A DNA stretch of 64,000 nucleotides, from assembly GCA_023423335.1 (NCBI GenBank), contig JAFAFU010000025.1, positions 22,723 to 86,722 on the forward strand, read 5' to 3'. Positions 44,701-52,464 of the stretch are shown piece after piece. The DNA comes from Bacillota bacterium. Lineage in GTDB: Bacteria > Bacillota > Clostridia > Lachnospirales > Lachnospiraceae. The position numbers and the translations under genes are program-made. The notes below the pieces were generated by a model, which saw nothing but the letters and a program-made list of their open reading frames with translations, was not told the DNA's origin and did no database searches. The stretch's first letter is position 1, and each line of letters opens with the position of its first letter.

Positions 44701-44812
44701 TCAATGGATCAAACACTCGATACCGATGCTATTACCGGGTAATCTATATCTTTATATCAAAGTATATAATGTTACATCCTATTATATAGATAATATAAAG
44801 ATAAAGATGTAA
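38750..44812 (+). CDS. Giant secreted protein with tandem CBM9-like and CE15 glucuronoyl esterase units
   Basis: The protein has 2020 residues. The start is ATG 38750 (AAAGGAGAAGGG upstream), not the frame start at 38672. Order: signal peptide (1-~36), two Big_2-like Ig modules (~43-207, with SSNTKIAVVNKSGLVTAKKQG), an unassigned beta section (~210-420), a Pro-rich linker, CBM9-like domain (~437-620), a FIVAR-like helical linker, CE15 esterase (~707-1133), then a second CBM9-like (~1150-1333), linker and CE15 (~1420-1850), and a C-terminal beta domain (~1857-2020). Both CE15 copies keep the GVSRNGK nucleophile motif (Ser about residues 918 and 1631) and the late STGHAF His. CE15 cleaves ester bonds between lignin and glucuronoxylan. 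No SLH, dockerin or LPXTG anchor is seen. Confidence 0.88.
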   Translation: MVKKSRKLLNRFLVCLLAMALITPTGVIAPKKAYADTVAPAETPVLSSTSYRYLLVGESYDFNILNKISGSTYKWESSNTKIAVVNKSGLVTAKKQGTAKITCKITSGGKTQQLAAEVYVKKSVSFPAEKISIINKIQTLLVGEKYNLNKSFEPKYSKDFVNWTSNNTNIATVNKSGIVTGIKPGLVKITATALSGVSDSVYIEISTATTVGDQSSLEKALKSPVVKSIKIVTDKEMEFNIPKGNYSDKSLFVKAPKGSVNNHGLFKEINIQAIKSDTWHEYAQGNNIIIDTATSRIVIEESAAAFVHVTRSGSDINFVILGDADIFVEASGNIVITGASGVAPNVSLLGENITIKTDLALNVDASQKATLILNTDEASKTRVNAESEDSLPEVQGKGSITVVVGGVSKVIHVPAVPPVVPPSSGTPGGETPPLIPSRVLATFGSPIVDGEIDAIWNTAAKYIPKVYGAASDVSASHRIMWDDNALYILSEIKDSILDKSNSATYQQDSLEIFLDELYDKGTSYNFDDLHYRVNFDNFRSYDAGEKTRFYSKTKRTADGYIVEACIVWDQVTPANGTEYGFDLQINEAKNGSRATTITIFDTTGNAYQNPSLFGKLVLEGKKAEDSSGTNPYILLAYIDSVKEIYLDAYVNKEIIDEPLESAEQVANSKTSTQEQINNAYVELKAAVDALDDGSGFIKPSALPEIAELPDVFTFLNGSKVTNLAQWDQRKEEISEMYQYYMYGMARSGEAITYEDVASYTAWVFNWSTWQMEQRTVTPAPNQKFTRINIEKDGRTANFMATMTFPSTTVDNVTTITPPVHPDGYPVLIVIGSLGANEKNYLNQNGYAVIEFDTGSVASDNYNRTGAFYSIYPYGSTYDQQTGVLMAWAWGVSKIIDVLEIDAAGANTLQISPVNTIVTGVSRNGKAAAVAGAFDSRIRVTAPGSSGAGGMAMFRYNSAGHVHDYSSLDRQEFIEFDGNDNSWNNFQANPLHTVGTNESLSNIQSGSEGHWFNDTFQGFSNPGQLPFDQYYLAALASGEDRYFYITAEVNGSDWINSQGMYASYLAAQNVYDSLNISDNIGIHLHSTGHAFTLEDTRYLVELCNKTFYGIVDDVKDLNDLKTSLYELPTNYDPYFDTLKAMDGPVLVKSPGKVTAVYGSPFVDGEIDDSWSKAFVYVPKLYDKPAEVTAKHRIMWDENALYVLSEVKDSNLDKASANAYEQDSLELFLDELYDKGTAYKSDDVHYRVNFDNFRTYDAGDKPRFYSKTKLTEDGYIVEACIIWDQAAPQNNLELGFDLQINEASGGKRTSVITIFDTTGNAYQNPSLFGKLVLKGKGPDDAAGKNPYALLAYIDSVKEIYLDAYINKDIINAPLAEAELIASSPDSTQEEIDAAFLALKLAVDSLDDGSGFIKASALPKVTELPDVFTFLNGSPVTSLEEWELRKEEILEMYQYYMYGVAPDPAGEDLSVELLDSYMLRFEWNGQVYEFPVTAQPNQKFIKMNITKGDASANFIATATFPSTTIDNVTTITPPVHPDGYPVLIVIGSLGANEKNYLNQNGYAVIEFDTGSVASDNYNRTGAFYNLYPYGRTWETQTGVLMAWAWGVSKIIDALEIEALGANTLQISPVNTIVTGVSRNGKAAAVAGAFDSRIRVTAPGSSGAGGMAMFRYNSAGHVHDYSSLDRQEFIEFDGNDNSWNNFQANPMHTVGTNESLSNIQSGSEGHWFNDTFQGFSSPEQLPFDQYYLAALASGPDRYFYITAEVNGSDWINSQGMYASYLAAQKVYDSLGIGDNIGIHLHSTGHAFTLEDTRYLVELCNKTFYGVVDGVKDLNDLKTSLYELPANYDPYFDVLKNLPFPDLAGAALYYETFDSGVPAILTTVSGSAITYTLPGGNNVLQISQSDGEAYVILPIVNSVSGSVITVSGSAITITGSAVTESGLNVTISVELMYDTAAESPVVFETGIINGGIFTPIITTVESEVNNRKGQWIKHSIPMLLPGNLYLYIKVYNVTSYYIDNIKIKM
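40060..42160 (+). repeat. Internal duplication, unit 1 (CBM9-linker-CE15)
   Basis: This unit is repeated at about 42195-44300 in the same gene. The esterase cores are nearly identical in DNA over hundreds of bases, for example the stretch coding TITPPVHPDGYPVLIVIGSL, while the linker and esterase entry regions have diverged. Confidence 0.85.
42195..44300 (+). repeat. Internal duplication, unit 2 (CBM9-linker-CE15)
   Basis: Second copy of the unit at 40060-42160. It differs most at the insertion following MYQYYMYG (copy 1 MARSGEAITYED, copy 2 VAPDPAGEDLSV) and is most alike from TTFPSTT through the catalytic His region. Confidence 0.85.
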
Positions 44813-44839
44813 GGAAGACTTTCGATCCGCAAATAAAAT

Positions 44840-44872
44840 GATAGGGATGTTGCATAATGCAACATCCCTATC
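44840..44872. terminator. Bidirectional terminator
   Basis: GATAGGGATGTTGCA and its complement form a perfect 15-bp stem with a TAA loop. TTATA follows on the plus strand and ATTTTATTT on the minus strand, so it can end both the CE15 gene and the convergent ferritin-like gene. Confidence 0.88.
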
Positions 44873-44881
44873 TTATACTGT

Positions 44882-45379
44882 TTATTTGCAGATGCTGTAT
44901 AGGGTACTGAACATGGTCGCATGCTCCTGCTCATCTACCATCGCCAGGTAGAAGCAGTCTATAATCAGCTGGTCCGTCGTACTAAGCTGGACATCCCGGT
45001 AAAAATCCACAGCCTCCAATTCGCCGCATAAGGCCTTCAGAAGAGCCTCATGATAACAGGGGTAGCATTCCCGGTCCACATGATACTGTGGAACATTATC
45101 TGTAAAATAACAGTATAGCTTACTAAACATCTCCAAGTGCTTCAGCTCATCCCGGTAGGCATGCTCAATAAAATCCCGATGCAGCTTATTGGGAGCTTCC
45201 TTCAGCAGATGCCGATAGAACTCGGCAGCAGCTGCCTCGGCTTCGACCGCTTTACAGATATAATGGAGTATCTGGTCAAACGATTTTGGTCCTAATAAAG
45301 GCAGGCTTGGTATCTGAACATTATTGCATAATTTACTGTCACATCTTGAACAACTACTTTGTGGTGAATATTGAAACAT
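44882..45379 (-). CDS. Ferritin-like di-iron protein
   Basis: The 165-residue protein has a Cys-containing N-terminus (SCSRCDSKLCNN), then a four-helix bundle with two E..DE-x-x-H halves: AVEAEAAAAEFYRHLL with HAYRDELKHLEMFSK, and CGELEAVDFYRDV with AMVDEQEHATMFSTLY. These are the di-iron ligands of ferritin-like/rubrerythrin-type domains. No rubredoxin domain is present, so it is not a full rubrerythrin. The likely role is oxygen or metal stress protection in an anaerobe; some relatives are spore-coat-associated. The start at ATG 45379 has GGAGGG upstream. Confidence 0.8.
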   Translation of the reverse strand: MFQYSPQSSCSRCDSKLCNNVQIPSLPLLGPKSFDQILHYICKAVEAEAAAAEFYRHLLKEAPNKLHRDFIEHAYRDELKHLEMFSKLYCYFTDNVPQYHVDRECYPCYHEALLKALCGELEAVDFYRDVQLSTTDQLIIDCFYLAMVDEQEHATMFSTLYSICK

Positions 45380-45589
45380 AGAGAACCCTCCTCTTGTTAA
45401 TTAACCGATATAGTATATAATACGGGAAAACCACGAAATAGTTCATATTTTATTTAAACAATAGTGTTTTTGTCGCAGAAGATTGGATTTTCGGAGATTG
45501 GTATGTTATATTTTGAGGTAACATGTTATTAATTTATTGATGGAGACATAATAATATAGGACTGGAAATCCGCGGTTGGAGGAAGGGAA

Positions 45590-46168
45590 ATGAAAAAAAA
45601 CATTAAATTCTATTGGAAGCTGTTCACATCATCATTCCTGCTTAGTGCATTTACATTTGGCGGAGGTTATGTGATAGTTCCGCTGATGAAGAAAAAATTT
45701 GTGGATAAGCTGAATTGGATTGAGGAGGAGGAAATGCTGAATATGGTGGCAATTGCACAATCCTCTCCCGGACCGATCGCGGTCAATGCCTCTGTTCTGG
45801 TCGGATACCGGATGGCCGGAGTATGGGGGGCTTTTTTATCCACCTTCGGTACAGTCCTGCCGCCGCTGGTGATACTTACGGTGATTTCCTTTTTTTATCA
45901 GTCTTTCCGGGACAGTGTGGTAATCAGCGCACTGCTGAAGGGGATGCAGGCCGGTGTGGCAGCAGTCATAGTTGATGTGGTACTCGGTATGGCAGGGAAA
46001 ATATTTATGGGGAAGCAGGTGTTTTCCATTCTTATGATGATAGCTGCTTTTACCGCAACCTTTGTGTTTAATATCAATGTTGCTTATATCATTCTGGTCT
46101 GCGGATTGATCGGCGCTGCCGCTGTGATTTATGGAGATAAGAAAAAGAGGAAGGGAGATGCAGCATAG
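45590..46168 (+). CDS. Chromate transporter, subunit 1 (short CHR family)
   Basis: The 192-residue membrane protein has the CHR motifs FTFGGGYVIVPLM and SSPGPIAVNASVLVGYRMAG and five to six hydrophobic segments. It starts at ATG 45590 with GGAGGAAGGG upstream. Short CHR proteins work as pairs of half-size subunits; the partner gene overlaps by one base. The family exports chromate, although physiological substrate in such anaerobes is not established. Confidence 0.88.
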   Translation: MKKNIKFYWKLFTSSFLLSAFTFGGGYVIVPLMKKKFVDKLNWIEEEEMLNMVAIAQSSPGPIAVNASVLVGYRMAGVWGAFLSTFGTVLPPLVILTVISFFYQSFRDSVVISALLKGMQAGVAAVIVDVVLGMAGKIFMGKQVFSILMMIAAFTATFVFNINVAYIILVCGLIGAAAVIYGDKKKRKGDAA

Positions 46169-46737
46169 TGATTTATCTTAAATTGTTTATCAGCTTCTTC
46201 CAGATTGGACTCTTTGGCATCGGCGGAGGATACGCCGTACTGCCCCTGATTGAGGAGCAGGTGGTGGACAGCAACCATTGGCTGACCATGAATGAATTTA
46301 CGGACCTGATTACAATTTCCCAGATGACACCGGGACCGATAGGGATCAATGCAGCAACCTTTGTAGGCAACCAGATCGCCGGAATTCGGGGATCCATTAT
46401 TGCTACCTTTGGTTGTGTGCTTCCCTCGTTTTTGATCGTGCTGCTCTTGTCTTACTTCTATTTTAAATTTAAGAACATCACCCTTGTACAGGGGATCTTA
46501 GGCGGTTTACGTCCGGCTGTGGTAGCCCTGATCGCTTCCGCCGGATTATCCATACTGATTTTATCCCTATGGGATGAAGGCGGGTTTTCGCTTAAGCCCG
46601 CAGATATCAATATGGTGGCGGTCGGCTTATTCCTGGCAAGCTTGTTTGTCCTAAGAAAATGGAAGCTGAACCAGATCACCGTTATGTTAGGCTCCGGTGT
46701 AGTGGGCATGATCATTTATCTGCTTCAGGGAAGGTAA
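46168..46737 (+). CDS. Chromate transporter, subunit 2 (short CHR family)
   Basis: The 189-residue protein starts at a GTG at 46168, whose first base is the last base of the subunit 1 stop. It has GIGGGYAVLPLIE and QMTPGPIGINAATFVGNQIAG, the same motif pair as subunit 1, and about six hydrophobic segments. The pair is translationally coupled and probably forms a heterodimer with opposite membrane orientation. Confidence 0.88.
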   Translation: MIYLKLFISFFQIGLFGIGGGYAVLPLIEEQVVDSNHWLTMNEFTDLITISQMTPGPIGINAATFVGNQIAGIRGSIIATFGCVLPSFLIVLLLSYFYFKFKNITLVQGILGGLRPAVVALIASAGLSILILSLWDEGGFSLKPADINMVAVGLFLASLFVLRKWKLNQITVMLGSGVVGMIIYLLQGR

Positions 46738-46860
46738 TTAAATCGGATAGTAAGATATGCCTGTCCTGGAAAATTATCATATTTTTTCTTTTAACATGAA
46801 ACATTCCCTATACTTTCATCGTCTACTATGTGTAGAGACAAATTACATTGGAGGAATGAC

Positions 46861-47871
46861 ATGAAAATACAAAAAACATTATTAGGATTATGTATAGGCT
46901 TGACGATTATGACGCAGGCGGCCTGCTCAAAGCAGTCCGGGGAGCCGGACGCTGATACTTCAGGCTCCGTTGACACCATACTTACAGATACACCGGGGGA
47001 GGATGCTTCCGAAGCCGGGACAGGGGAAATAGAAAAGGATACGCCGGCAGGAAATAATGCCGGGTCGGCGCAGGCCGATGCTGCCGGTGACGATGACCTC
47101 CTTAAGGAGCTGGAGACTTTTGATACATTAGCAGATATACCCGAATTACTGTCTTTTATCAACAAGAATATCCGTACGGCTTCACCGGAGAATGCCTCCG
47201 CCATGCTCATGAGAATGGAAGAACTGCAATTGGAAGCCCGGCAGGAGCTGGAGGAGTTATATATGCCTGAGGTTATCCAAAGCAGCTTGCAGAAGGACTT
47301 CCTTGAGGATATGGATTTGTCAAAGCTTGAAAAGACACAGGATGCTGATTTCAGCGGGTTATTAAAGCTGACGCTGGACAGCGGATACAGGCTTGAACAG
47401 GCGGAAGGCTTCTTCTTCCCGGTCCTGGATTATTCCGTATATGAAGCTTACAGCGCTTATGCTATGCCGGAGGTAACAGCATATCTGGATATCATGGCCG
47501 TAGAATCAGAACAGATATTTGCCAAGGATGCGGCACTGATCATCGGATGGGATGAGGTCATAAATCGTACCCTGGCCCTGGAGTTATTCTTAAAGACCTA
47601 TGGTGCTTCAGATAAAACAGAGACAATAAAGGAATTATTTCAAAGGTATCAGAGCATTGCCATCTATGGCCTGAATAATACTCCTCTGTTTGATTATGAT
47701 ACAAAGCTTATGGCAAAAGAAGCGAGAAAAGCTTATGAAAATGCTGTGGCAGGTTCCTCAGACAGTGCATTTCTGCAGATGATAAAAGACTTTACGGAAG
47801 TGGCGGAGAGGAACGGATACATCCTGACCGAGGAAGTAGAGCAATTTCGAAAGGAAGCGTTAGCTCGGTAA
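46861..47871 (+). CDS. Lipoprotein of unknown function
   Basis: The 336-residue protein starts at ATG 46861 (TTGGAGGAA upstream; in-frame alternative at 46828 lacks a site). The leader ends with a TQAAC lipobox near residue 20. An Asp/Gly/Ala-rich, disordered linker (30-75) follows, then a helical domain rich in Leu, Glu and Tyr (LKELETFDTLADIPELL, then YSVYEAYSAYAMPEV). I recognise no family. It stands alone between the chromate transporter and a terminator, so the genome context gives no hint. Confidence 0.75.
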   Translation: MKIQKTLLGLCIGLTIMTQAACSKQSGEPDADTSGSVDTILTDTPGEDASEAGTGEIEKDTPAGNNAGSAQADAAGDDDLLKELETFDTLADIPELLSFINKNIRTASPENASAMLMRMEELQLEARQELEELYMPEVIQSSLQKDFLEDMDLSKLEKTQDADFSGLLKLTLDSGYRLEQAEGFFFPVLDYSVYEAYSAYAMPEVTAYLDIMAVESEQIFAKDAALIIGWDEVINRTLALELFLKTYGASDKTETIKELFQRYQSIAIYGLNNTPLFDYDTKLMAKEARKAYENAVAGSSDSAFLQMIKDFTEVAERNGYILTEEVEQFRKEALAR

Positions 47872-47929
47872 ATCAGACGAACAATATTAATAATGCTGCC
47901 AGGTTCAGATAAAATTAACCAAACGATAA

Positions 47930-47973
47930 AAAAGATCTGTTTCCCCTATTCAGACAGGAGAAACAGATCTTTT
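47930..47973. terminator. Bidirectional terminator
   Basis: AAAAGATCTGTTTC and GAAACAGATCTTTT form a perfect 14-bp stem, with an A-run on one side and T-run on the other. It separates the lipoprotein gene from the convergent sdaAA. Confidence 0.88.
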
Positions 47974-47995
47974 CAATATATTAGATATTGCCGCT

Positions 47996-48871
47996 TCACT
48001 GATTGTCAGACCATATCGAGTTTTTGATTTCCCGGCCGGTCCTCGTGGCAGCCAACCCGCCCTTACCGGTCTCTTTTAAAGCTTCCGGCATTAAGAGTCC
48101 GGTATCCCGCATGGCATCAATGACTTCATCCGGGGGAATCCGGCTCTTTACTCCGGCACAGGCCATATCTGCACAGGCCATGGCATTTACGGCACCCATG
48201 ACATTCCGTTTGATGCAGGGAATCTCTACTAAGCCGGCGACCGGATCACAGGTGGATCCAAGCATCGCTTTCAAGGCCAAAGCCGCAGCATGGAGAATAC
48301 AGTCCCCATCGCCGCCCTTCAGATAGCCGACGGCTCCGGCAGCCATTGCGCTTGCAGAGCCGATTTCCGCCTGACAGCCGCCCTCCGAGCCGGCTATAAA
48401 GGCCCGCTCGGCTATAACCTGCCCGATTCCGGCGGCTACGAACATGGCTTCTACCATGCGCACTTCCGGGAGACCCAGCTTCTCTTCGCAGGACAACAGC
48501 ACCGCCGGAATAACACCGCAGGAGCCTCCGGTCGGGGCAGCGACAATCCTCTTCATACAGGCATTGGATTCTCCCATTTTCAGCGCCTTTGCAATTACTT
48601 CACCGACTAAAGGGCCGCAGAGGATTTCGCCTCTTTGCAGCGCCTCGCTTACCAGTTCGCCGTCTCCGCCTGCCAGGCCGCTGGCAGAACGCAGTTTCTT
48701 ATCATAGGAGGCATCCGAAAGCTTCATCTGCAGATAGAGACTCTTCATCCGGTTCCAGGTATCTTCCCTGGTGACCTGCCTTTCCCTTCGGTCGTCCTCC
48801 AGAATCACTTCCCAGAAGGACAGGCCGGTAACATTCATTTTATTTACGATATCCGCCAATGCTTTGAACAT
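47996..48871 (-). CDS. sdaAA: L-serine dehydratase, iron-sulfur-dependent, alpha subunit
   Basis: The 291-residue subunit carries the cluster cysteines in CGVIPAVLLSC, the conserved GGCQAEIGSASAMAAGA segment and CDPVAGLVEIPCIKRN. With SdaAB it deaminates L-serine to pyruvate and ammonia using a [4Fe-4S] cluster; oxygen sensitive, as expected in an anaerobe. Size is normal. It lies 14 bases after sdaAB in the same operon. The start at 48871 has GGAGCGGG upstream. Confidence 0.94.
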   Translation of the reverse strand: MFKALADIVNKMNVTGLSFWEVILEDDRRERQVTREDTWNRMKSLYLQMKLSDASYDKKLRSASGLAGGDGELVSEALQRGEILCGPLVGEVIAKALKMGESNACMKRIVAAPTGGSCGVIPAVLLSCEEKLGLPEVRMVEAMFVAAGIGQVIAERAFIAGSEGGCQAEIGSASAMAAGAVGYLKGGDGDCILHAAALALKAMLGSTCDPVAGLVEIPCIKRNVMGAVNAMACADMACAGVKSRIPPDEVIDAMRDTGLLMPEALKETGKGGLAATRTGREIKNSIWSDNQ

Positions 48872-48885
48872 ATCTTCCCGCTCCT

Positions 48886-49557
48886 TTAATCCTGTAGGCT
48901 ATAGTAGGTCACATGTATCACCCCGTCCGAATGTTCCAGCAGCTGCAGAGTTTCCTTCGGCACTTCGCTGTCACATTCCAGAATCATAACAGCTCTGCCA
49001 TCCCGGCTCTCCCGGTAAAGCTTCATCTGTGCAATATTAACCTGGTTGTCCTTCAGAGTAGAGGTTACCATGGCAATCCGTCCGGGTTCATCGATATTTT
49101 GGATAATCAGGGTTGGATAATCGCCGCTGAAAGTTACATTCAAGCTATCGATCTGATTAATTTGGATTCGGCCGCCTCCCAGGGAAGAACCAGTGATCTC
49201 CATATACCTTCCGCTGGTACCGGTCAGCTTAAGCAAAGCGGAATTCGGGTGGACATCCCGCAGTACGACCCCATGGAAGCTAAATTCCATACCTCTCTCA
49301 TCAGCAACCGTATAGCTTGTGGGGATTCGCTCGTCATCCTCCTTCATGCCCAGCAGTCCGGCCACCAGAGCGAGATCCGTTCCGTGACCTTTTCCGGTTG
49401 CATAGAAGGAGCCATGAAGTCCGATTTCCGCTTGTCTGATTTCTTCATGGAAAAGCCTTCTGGCTACCAGTCCGATGCGGACGGCACCGGCGGTATGGGA
49501 GCTTGAAGGTCCGACCATGACGGGACCGATGATGTCAAATATATTTATGGCTTTCAC
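48886..49557 (-). CDS. sdaAB: L-serine dehydratase, iron-sulfur-dependent, beta subunit
   Basis: The 223-residue beta subunit has the N-terminal FDIIGPVMVGPSSSHTAGAVRIG motif and a C-terminal ACT-like domain (PTLIIQNIDEPGRIAMVTSTLKDNQVNIAQMKLYRES), which often senses serine. It is the first gene of the two-gene operon. No obvious promoter is visible in the 300-base gap upstream, which instead contains a strong hairpin. Confidence 0.94.
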   Translation of the reverse strand: MKAINIFDIIGPVMVGPSSSHTAGAVRIGLVARRLFHEEIRQAEIGLHGSFYATGKGHGTDLALVAGLLGMKEDDERIPTSYTVADERGMEFSFHGVVLRDVHPNSALLKLTGTSGRYMEITGSSLGGGRIQINQIDSLNVTFSGDYPTLIIQNIDEPGRIAMVTSTLKDNQVNIAQMKLYRESRDGRAVMILECDSEVPKETLQLLEHSDGVIHVTYYSLQD

Positions 49558-49604
49558 ATCCTTTCCAATAATTTGCCGGCCTTATCAGTTTATACCGTGA
49601 ATAT

Positions 49605-49634
49605 TATGCCATATGCGCAAGCGCCTATGGTATA
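49605..49634. repeat. Strong palindromic hairpin between sdaAB and the GH3 gene
   Basis: TATGCCATA pairs with TATGGTATA (one G-T pair) and GCGC with GCGC around an AA loop. Nearby, TGAGATAA (49684-49691) and TTATCTCA (49713-49720) are another inverted repeat. Neither has a T-run. They may be a REP-like element and an operator of the divergent genes. Confidence 0.4.
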
Positions 49635-49753
49635 CCTCGTGCCAGGATGCGCACTCACTGCGTTCGGCATATATACGATAGTATGAGATAATTCGATTAT
49701 AAGTATTATGGGTTATCTCAGATACGAAAAAGCAGCTAAAATCCGAATGAATA

Positions 49754-49782
49754 TTGTATAACGCAGATATCAATGATATAAC
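49754..49782 (+). promoter_or_regulatory. Promoter of the GH3 gene
   Basis: TTGTAT (49754-49759) and TATAAC (49777-49782) are 17 bases apart. This places the start site after 49780 and rules out the long in-frame extension of the GH3 reading frame that begins at 49754. Confidence 0.55.
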
Positions 49783-49864
49783 TAAAATAGGGAACAGTCC
49801 GGTTATTGATATGCCGAAGCTCATTGTGCTTTCCATTTATCATCATATAAAGGAGATAACTCAT

Positions 49865-51934
49865 ATGAAGTATGACAAGAAATACCGGTTACAATTCACA
49901 GAAAAAGCAAGAATGATTTTGGACAAGCTTAGTCTTGAGGAAAAGGTCTGTCTGATGAGCGGTAGAATGAGTCTGCAGCAGGAGATGCAAAATGTCAAGG
50001 AGGACCCGGAGAATAAGCATTATAATTATATTCCCTATCCTGCGGCCGGGAATGAGCGGCTGGGACTGGGGCCCATGTTATTCTGTGATGGACCCAGGGG
50101 GGTGGTCTGCGGCAACGGACAGACAACCTGCTATCCGGTATCCATGCTGAGAGGAGCCAGCTTTGATACCGAGCTGGAGGAAAGGATCGGCCGGGCTATC
50201 GGTAAGGAAATCAAAGCGATGGGTGGGAATCTGTTCGGCGGTGTCTGCATTAACCTGCCCTATAATCCGGGGTGGGGAAGAAGCCAGGAAACCTATGGGG
50301 AAGAATCCTTCCATCTGGGGCAGATGGGATCTGCCCTGGCCCGCGGCGTACAGGAGGAGGGCGTGATAGCCTGCATCAAGCATTATGCCTTTAACCAGAT
50401 GGAGAATGCCCGTTTCAAGGTTAGTGTGGAGTGTGATAAGAGAACGGAACGGGAGGTTTATCTTGCTCATTTTAAGGATTGCATTGAAGCGGGCGCTGCC
50501 AGTGTAATGAGCTCCTACAATCTGTATCAGGGAACCCACTGCGGACATCATGATTATCTGCTGAACCAGGTGCTTAAGCAGGAGTGGGATTTTGATGGTT
50601 TCGTCATGAGTGACTTTTATTGGGGAGTCAAGGACACAGTAGAGGCGGCCAATGGCGGGCAGGATATCGAGATGGCACATACCATGTATTTTGGGGATAA
50701 ATTAGTACAGGCAGTAAAGGATGGTCTCGTTTTGGAGGAGAAGATCAATGAGGCTGCGCTCAGGATAATCCGTACACTTCTGGCCTTTACGGAGGGACAG
50801 GAAAGGCAGGAGGACACCTCCGTCCTTGCCTGTAAAGAGCACATCGCCATGGCTCTGGAGAGTGCCAAAAAGGGAATTACTCTTCTGAAAAACAAAAAGA
50901 ATGTATTGCCGCTTAATAAGAATAAGATAAAGAAGCTCCTGGTCCTGGGAGCATTAGGAGAAGCGGAACCGATCGGTGACCATGGCTCCAGCTGGGTTCG
51001 TCCGCCCTATGTTATATCACCGATCCAGGGATTAAAAATGACAGCTCCGGAAGTAGAAGTCAGCTTTGACCTCGGAGAGGATCATGAGAAAGCAAAAAGG
51101 CTTGCTGCCGAGGCGGATGCAGTTGTCTTTGCCGTAGGCTATGATTATAATGATGAAGGGGAATTTGTTTCAGAGGACGAGGCTGCAGGGTATACCGGTA
51201 CCATGGGAGGTGACCGCAGAAACTCCCTGGGACTTCATCAGAAGGATATTGAGCTGATTAAAGCGGTCGGACCGGTAAACGAAGCTTCAATAGCAGTCTT
51301 AATCGGTGGAAACACCATCATGATAACAGATTGGATGGATAATGCAGGTGCGATCCTCATGGCATATTACCCCGGTATGGAGGGTGGGAAAGCCCTGGGG
51401 GAAATTCTCTTTGGAGATACGAATCCCAGCGGAAAGCTGCCCTATGTGCTGCCCTATAAGGAAAGCGATCTGCCTCAGGTAAACTGGAATGCCACCTTCC
51501 AGCATTATGATTATTACCATGGTTATGCGAAGCTTGAAAAGGAGGGGGTAAAACCTCTGCTGCCCTTTGGCTTCGGCTTGTCCTATACCGCCTTCGAAGT
51601 ATTCGAAGCCTCCTTTTGGATCGATGGTACGAATCTTTACGGCTCCTGTAAGGTGAAGAATACCGGCGAACTGGAAGGAACAGAAGTAGTCCAGCTGTAT
51701 GTCGGTTTTAAGAATTCCTCCCTTGACCGCCCGGTGAAGCTGCTTCGGGGCTTTCAAAGAGTAGAACTTCTTCCCGGTGAAACGAAGGAGGTAATCATTG
51801 CCAGCCCGCTAAGGAAGCTTTGCTATTATAATGAGAGAAGCGGCCGGATGGAGCTGGAGCATATGGAGCATGAAGTATATATCGGAACCAGCTCCGGAAA
51901 TGACGATCTGCTTATGGGAAAGGTAAGTCTATAA
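49865..51934 (+). CDS. GH3 family beta-glycosidase, intracellular
   Basis: The 689-residue enzyme starts at ATG 49865 (AAAGGAGATAA upstream). The N-terminal (beta/alpha)8 domain has CDGPRG, LPYNPGWGRSQETYGEE, IKHYAFNQMEN and the nucleophile D250 in GFVMSDFYWG. The alpha/beta sandwich (about 340-540) holds DHGSSWVRPP and GNTIMITDW. A C-terminal Fn3-like domain (590-689) closes it (NTGELEGTEVVQLYVG). No signal peptide, so it hydrolyses imported beta-linked oligosaccharides. Family members are glucosidases or xylosidases and sequence alone does not decide; neighbouring xylan enzymes make xylosidase plausible. Confidence 0.92.
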   Translation: MKYDKKYRLQFTEKARMILDKLSLEEKVCLMSGRMSLQQEMQNVKEDPENKHYNYIPYPAAGNERLGLGPMLFCDGPRGVVCGNGQTTCYPVSMLRGASFDTELEERIGRAIGKEIKAMGGNLFGGVCINLPYNPGWGRSQETYGEESFHLGQMGSALARGVQEEGVIACIKHYAFNQMENARFKVSVECDKRTEREVYLAHFKDCIEAGAASVMSSYNLYQGTHCGHHDYLLNQVLKQEWDFDGFVMSDFYWGVKDTVEAANGGQDIEMAHTMYFGDKLVQAVKDGLVLEEKINEAALRIIRTLLAFTEGQERQEDTSVLACKEHIAMALESAKKGITLLKNKKNVLPLNKNKIKKLLVLGALGEAEPIGDHGSSWVRPPYVISPIQGLKMTAPEVEVSFDLGEDHEKAKRLAAEADAVVFAVGYDYNDEGEFVSEDEAAGYTGTMGGDRRNSLGLHQKDIELIKAVGPVNEASIAVLIGGNTIMITDWMDNAGAILMAYYPGMEGGKALGEILFGDTNPSGKLPYVLPYKESDLPQVNWNATFQHYDYYHGYAKLEKEGVKPLLPFGFGLSYTAFEVFEASFWIDGTNLYGSCKVKNTGELEGTEVVQLYVGFKNSSLDRPVKLLRGFQRVELLPGETKEVIIASPLRKLCYYNERSGRMELEHMEHEVYIGTSSGNDDLLMGKVSL

Positions 51935-51968
51935 AGGGAAAGCAATCCGGGCAAGTTAGATTCTAATC

Positions 51969-51997
51969 TTTATATAGGATATTTATGATGATATAAT
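51969..51997 (+). promoter_or_regulatory. Promoter of the hemerythrin-CheX operon
   Basis: TTTATA (51969-51974) and TATAAT (51992-51997) are 17 bases apart and end 33 bases upstream of the hemerythrin start. Confidence 0.5.
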
Positions 51998-52029
51998 TAA
52001 AATAATCAAACACAAAAGAAAGGACGGTA

Positions 52030-52464
52030 ATGAATATGCTTTGGAAAGATAAATATGAACTGGGTGTTCCCAGGGTGGATGCACAGCATAAAGAATTATT
52101 TCAGCGTGTCGAAGCATTTATGCAGACCTTGCGTTCCTCAGTTTCCTGGGAAGAGAAGGTTCAGCGGGTAAATGAGACGCTCGAGTTCATGAAAGGATAT
52201 GTTGTGGAACATTTCCGTGATGAAGAAGAATACCAGCAAAGTATCAATTATCCAGGCTATGAAATGCACAAGCAGATACACACGGATATGGTCAAATATG
52301 TGCTGCAGGTTTCGGAAGAATACGAGCGCAGCGGATATAATGAACAATTAATGCAGCAGTTTGGCGGTAAGCTTCTGGCGTGGTTGATTAACCATGTAGC
52401 CGCAGAGGACCAACGTATAGCAACCTATGCCATAGAGAAGGGGGTGGCCGGAAATGACAGATAA
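52030..52464 (+). CDS. Bacteriohemerythrin
   Basis: The 144-residue protein has the hemerythrin di-iron ligand set in order: DAQHKELF, VVEHFRDEEEYQQ, HKQIHTDMV and LINHVAAEDQRIATY. It binds oxygen at a non-heme di-iron site, used for oxygen sensing or scavenging. The start at 52030 could also be the ATG two codons later. It overlaps the CheX-like gene by 11 bases, so the two are co-translated, hinting at oxygen-linked motility control. Confidence 0.92.
   Translation: MNMLWKDKYELGVPRVDAQHKELFQRVEAFMQTLRSSVSWEEKVQRVNETLEFMKGYVVEHFRDEEEYQQSINYPGYEMHKQIHTDMVKYVLQVSEEYERSGYNEQLMQQFGGKLLAWLINHVAAEDQRIATYAIEKGVAGNDR

Noticed and set aside
45519..45528. TAACATGTTA palindrome upstream of the chromate transporter genes
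   Set aside because: Ten bases is too short to exclude chance and no clear promoter geometry surrounds it.
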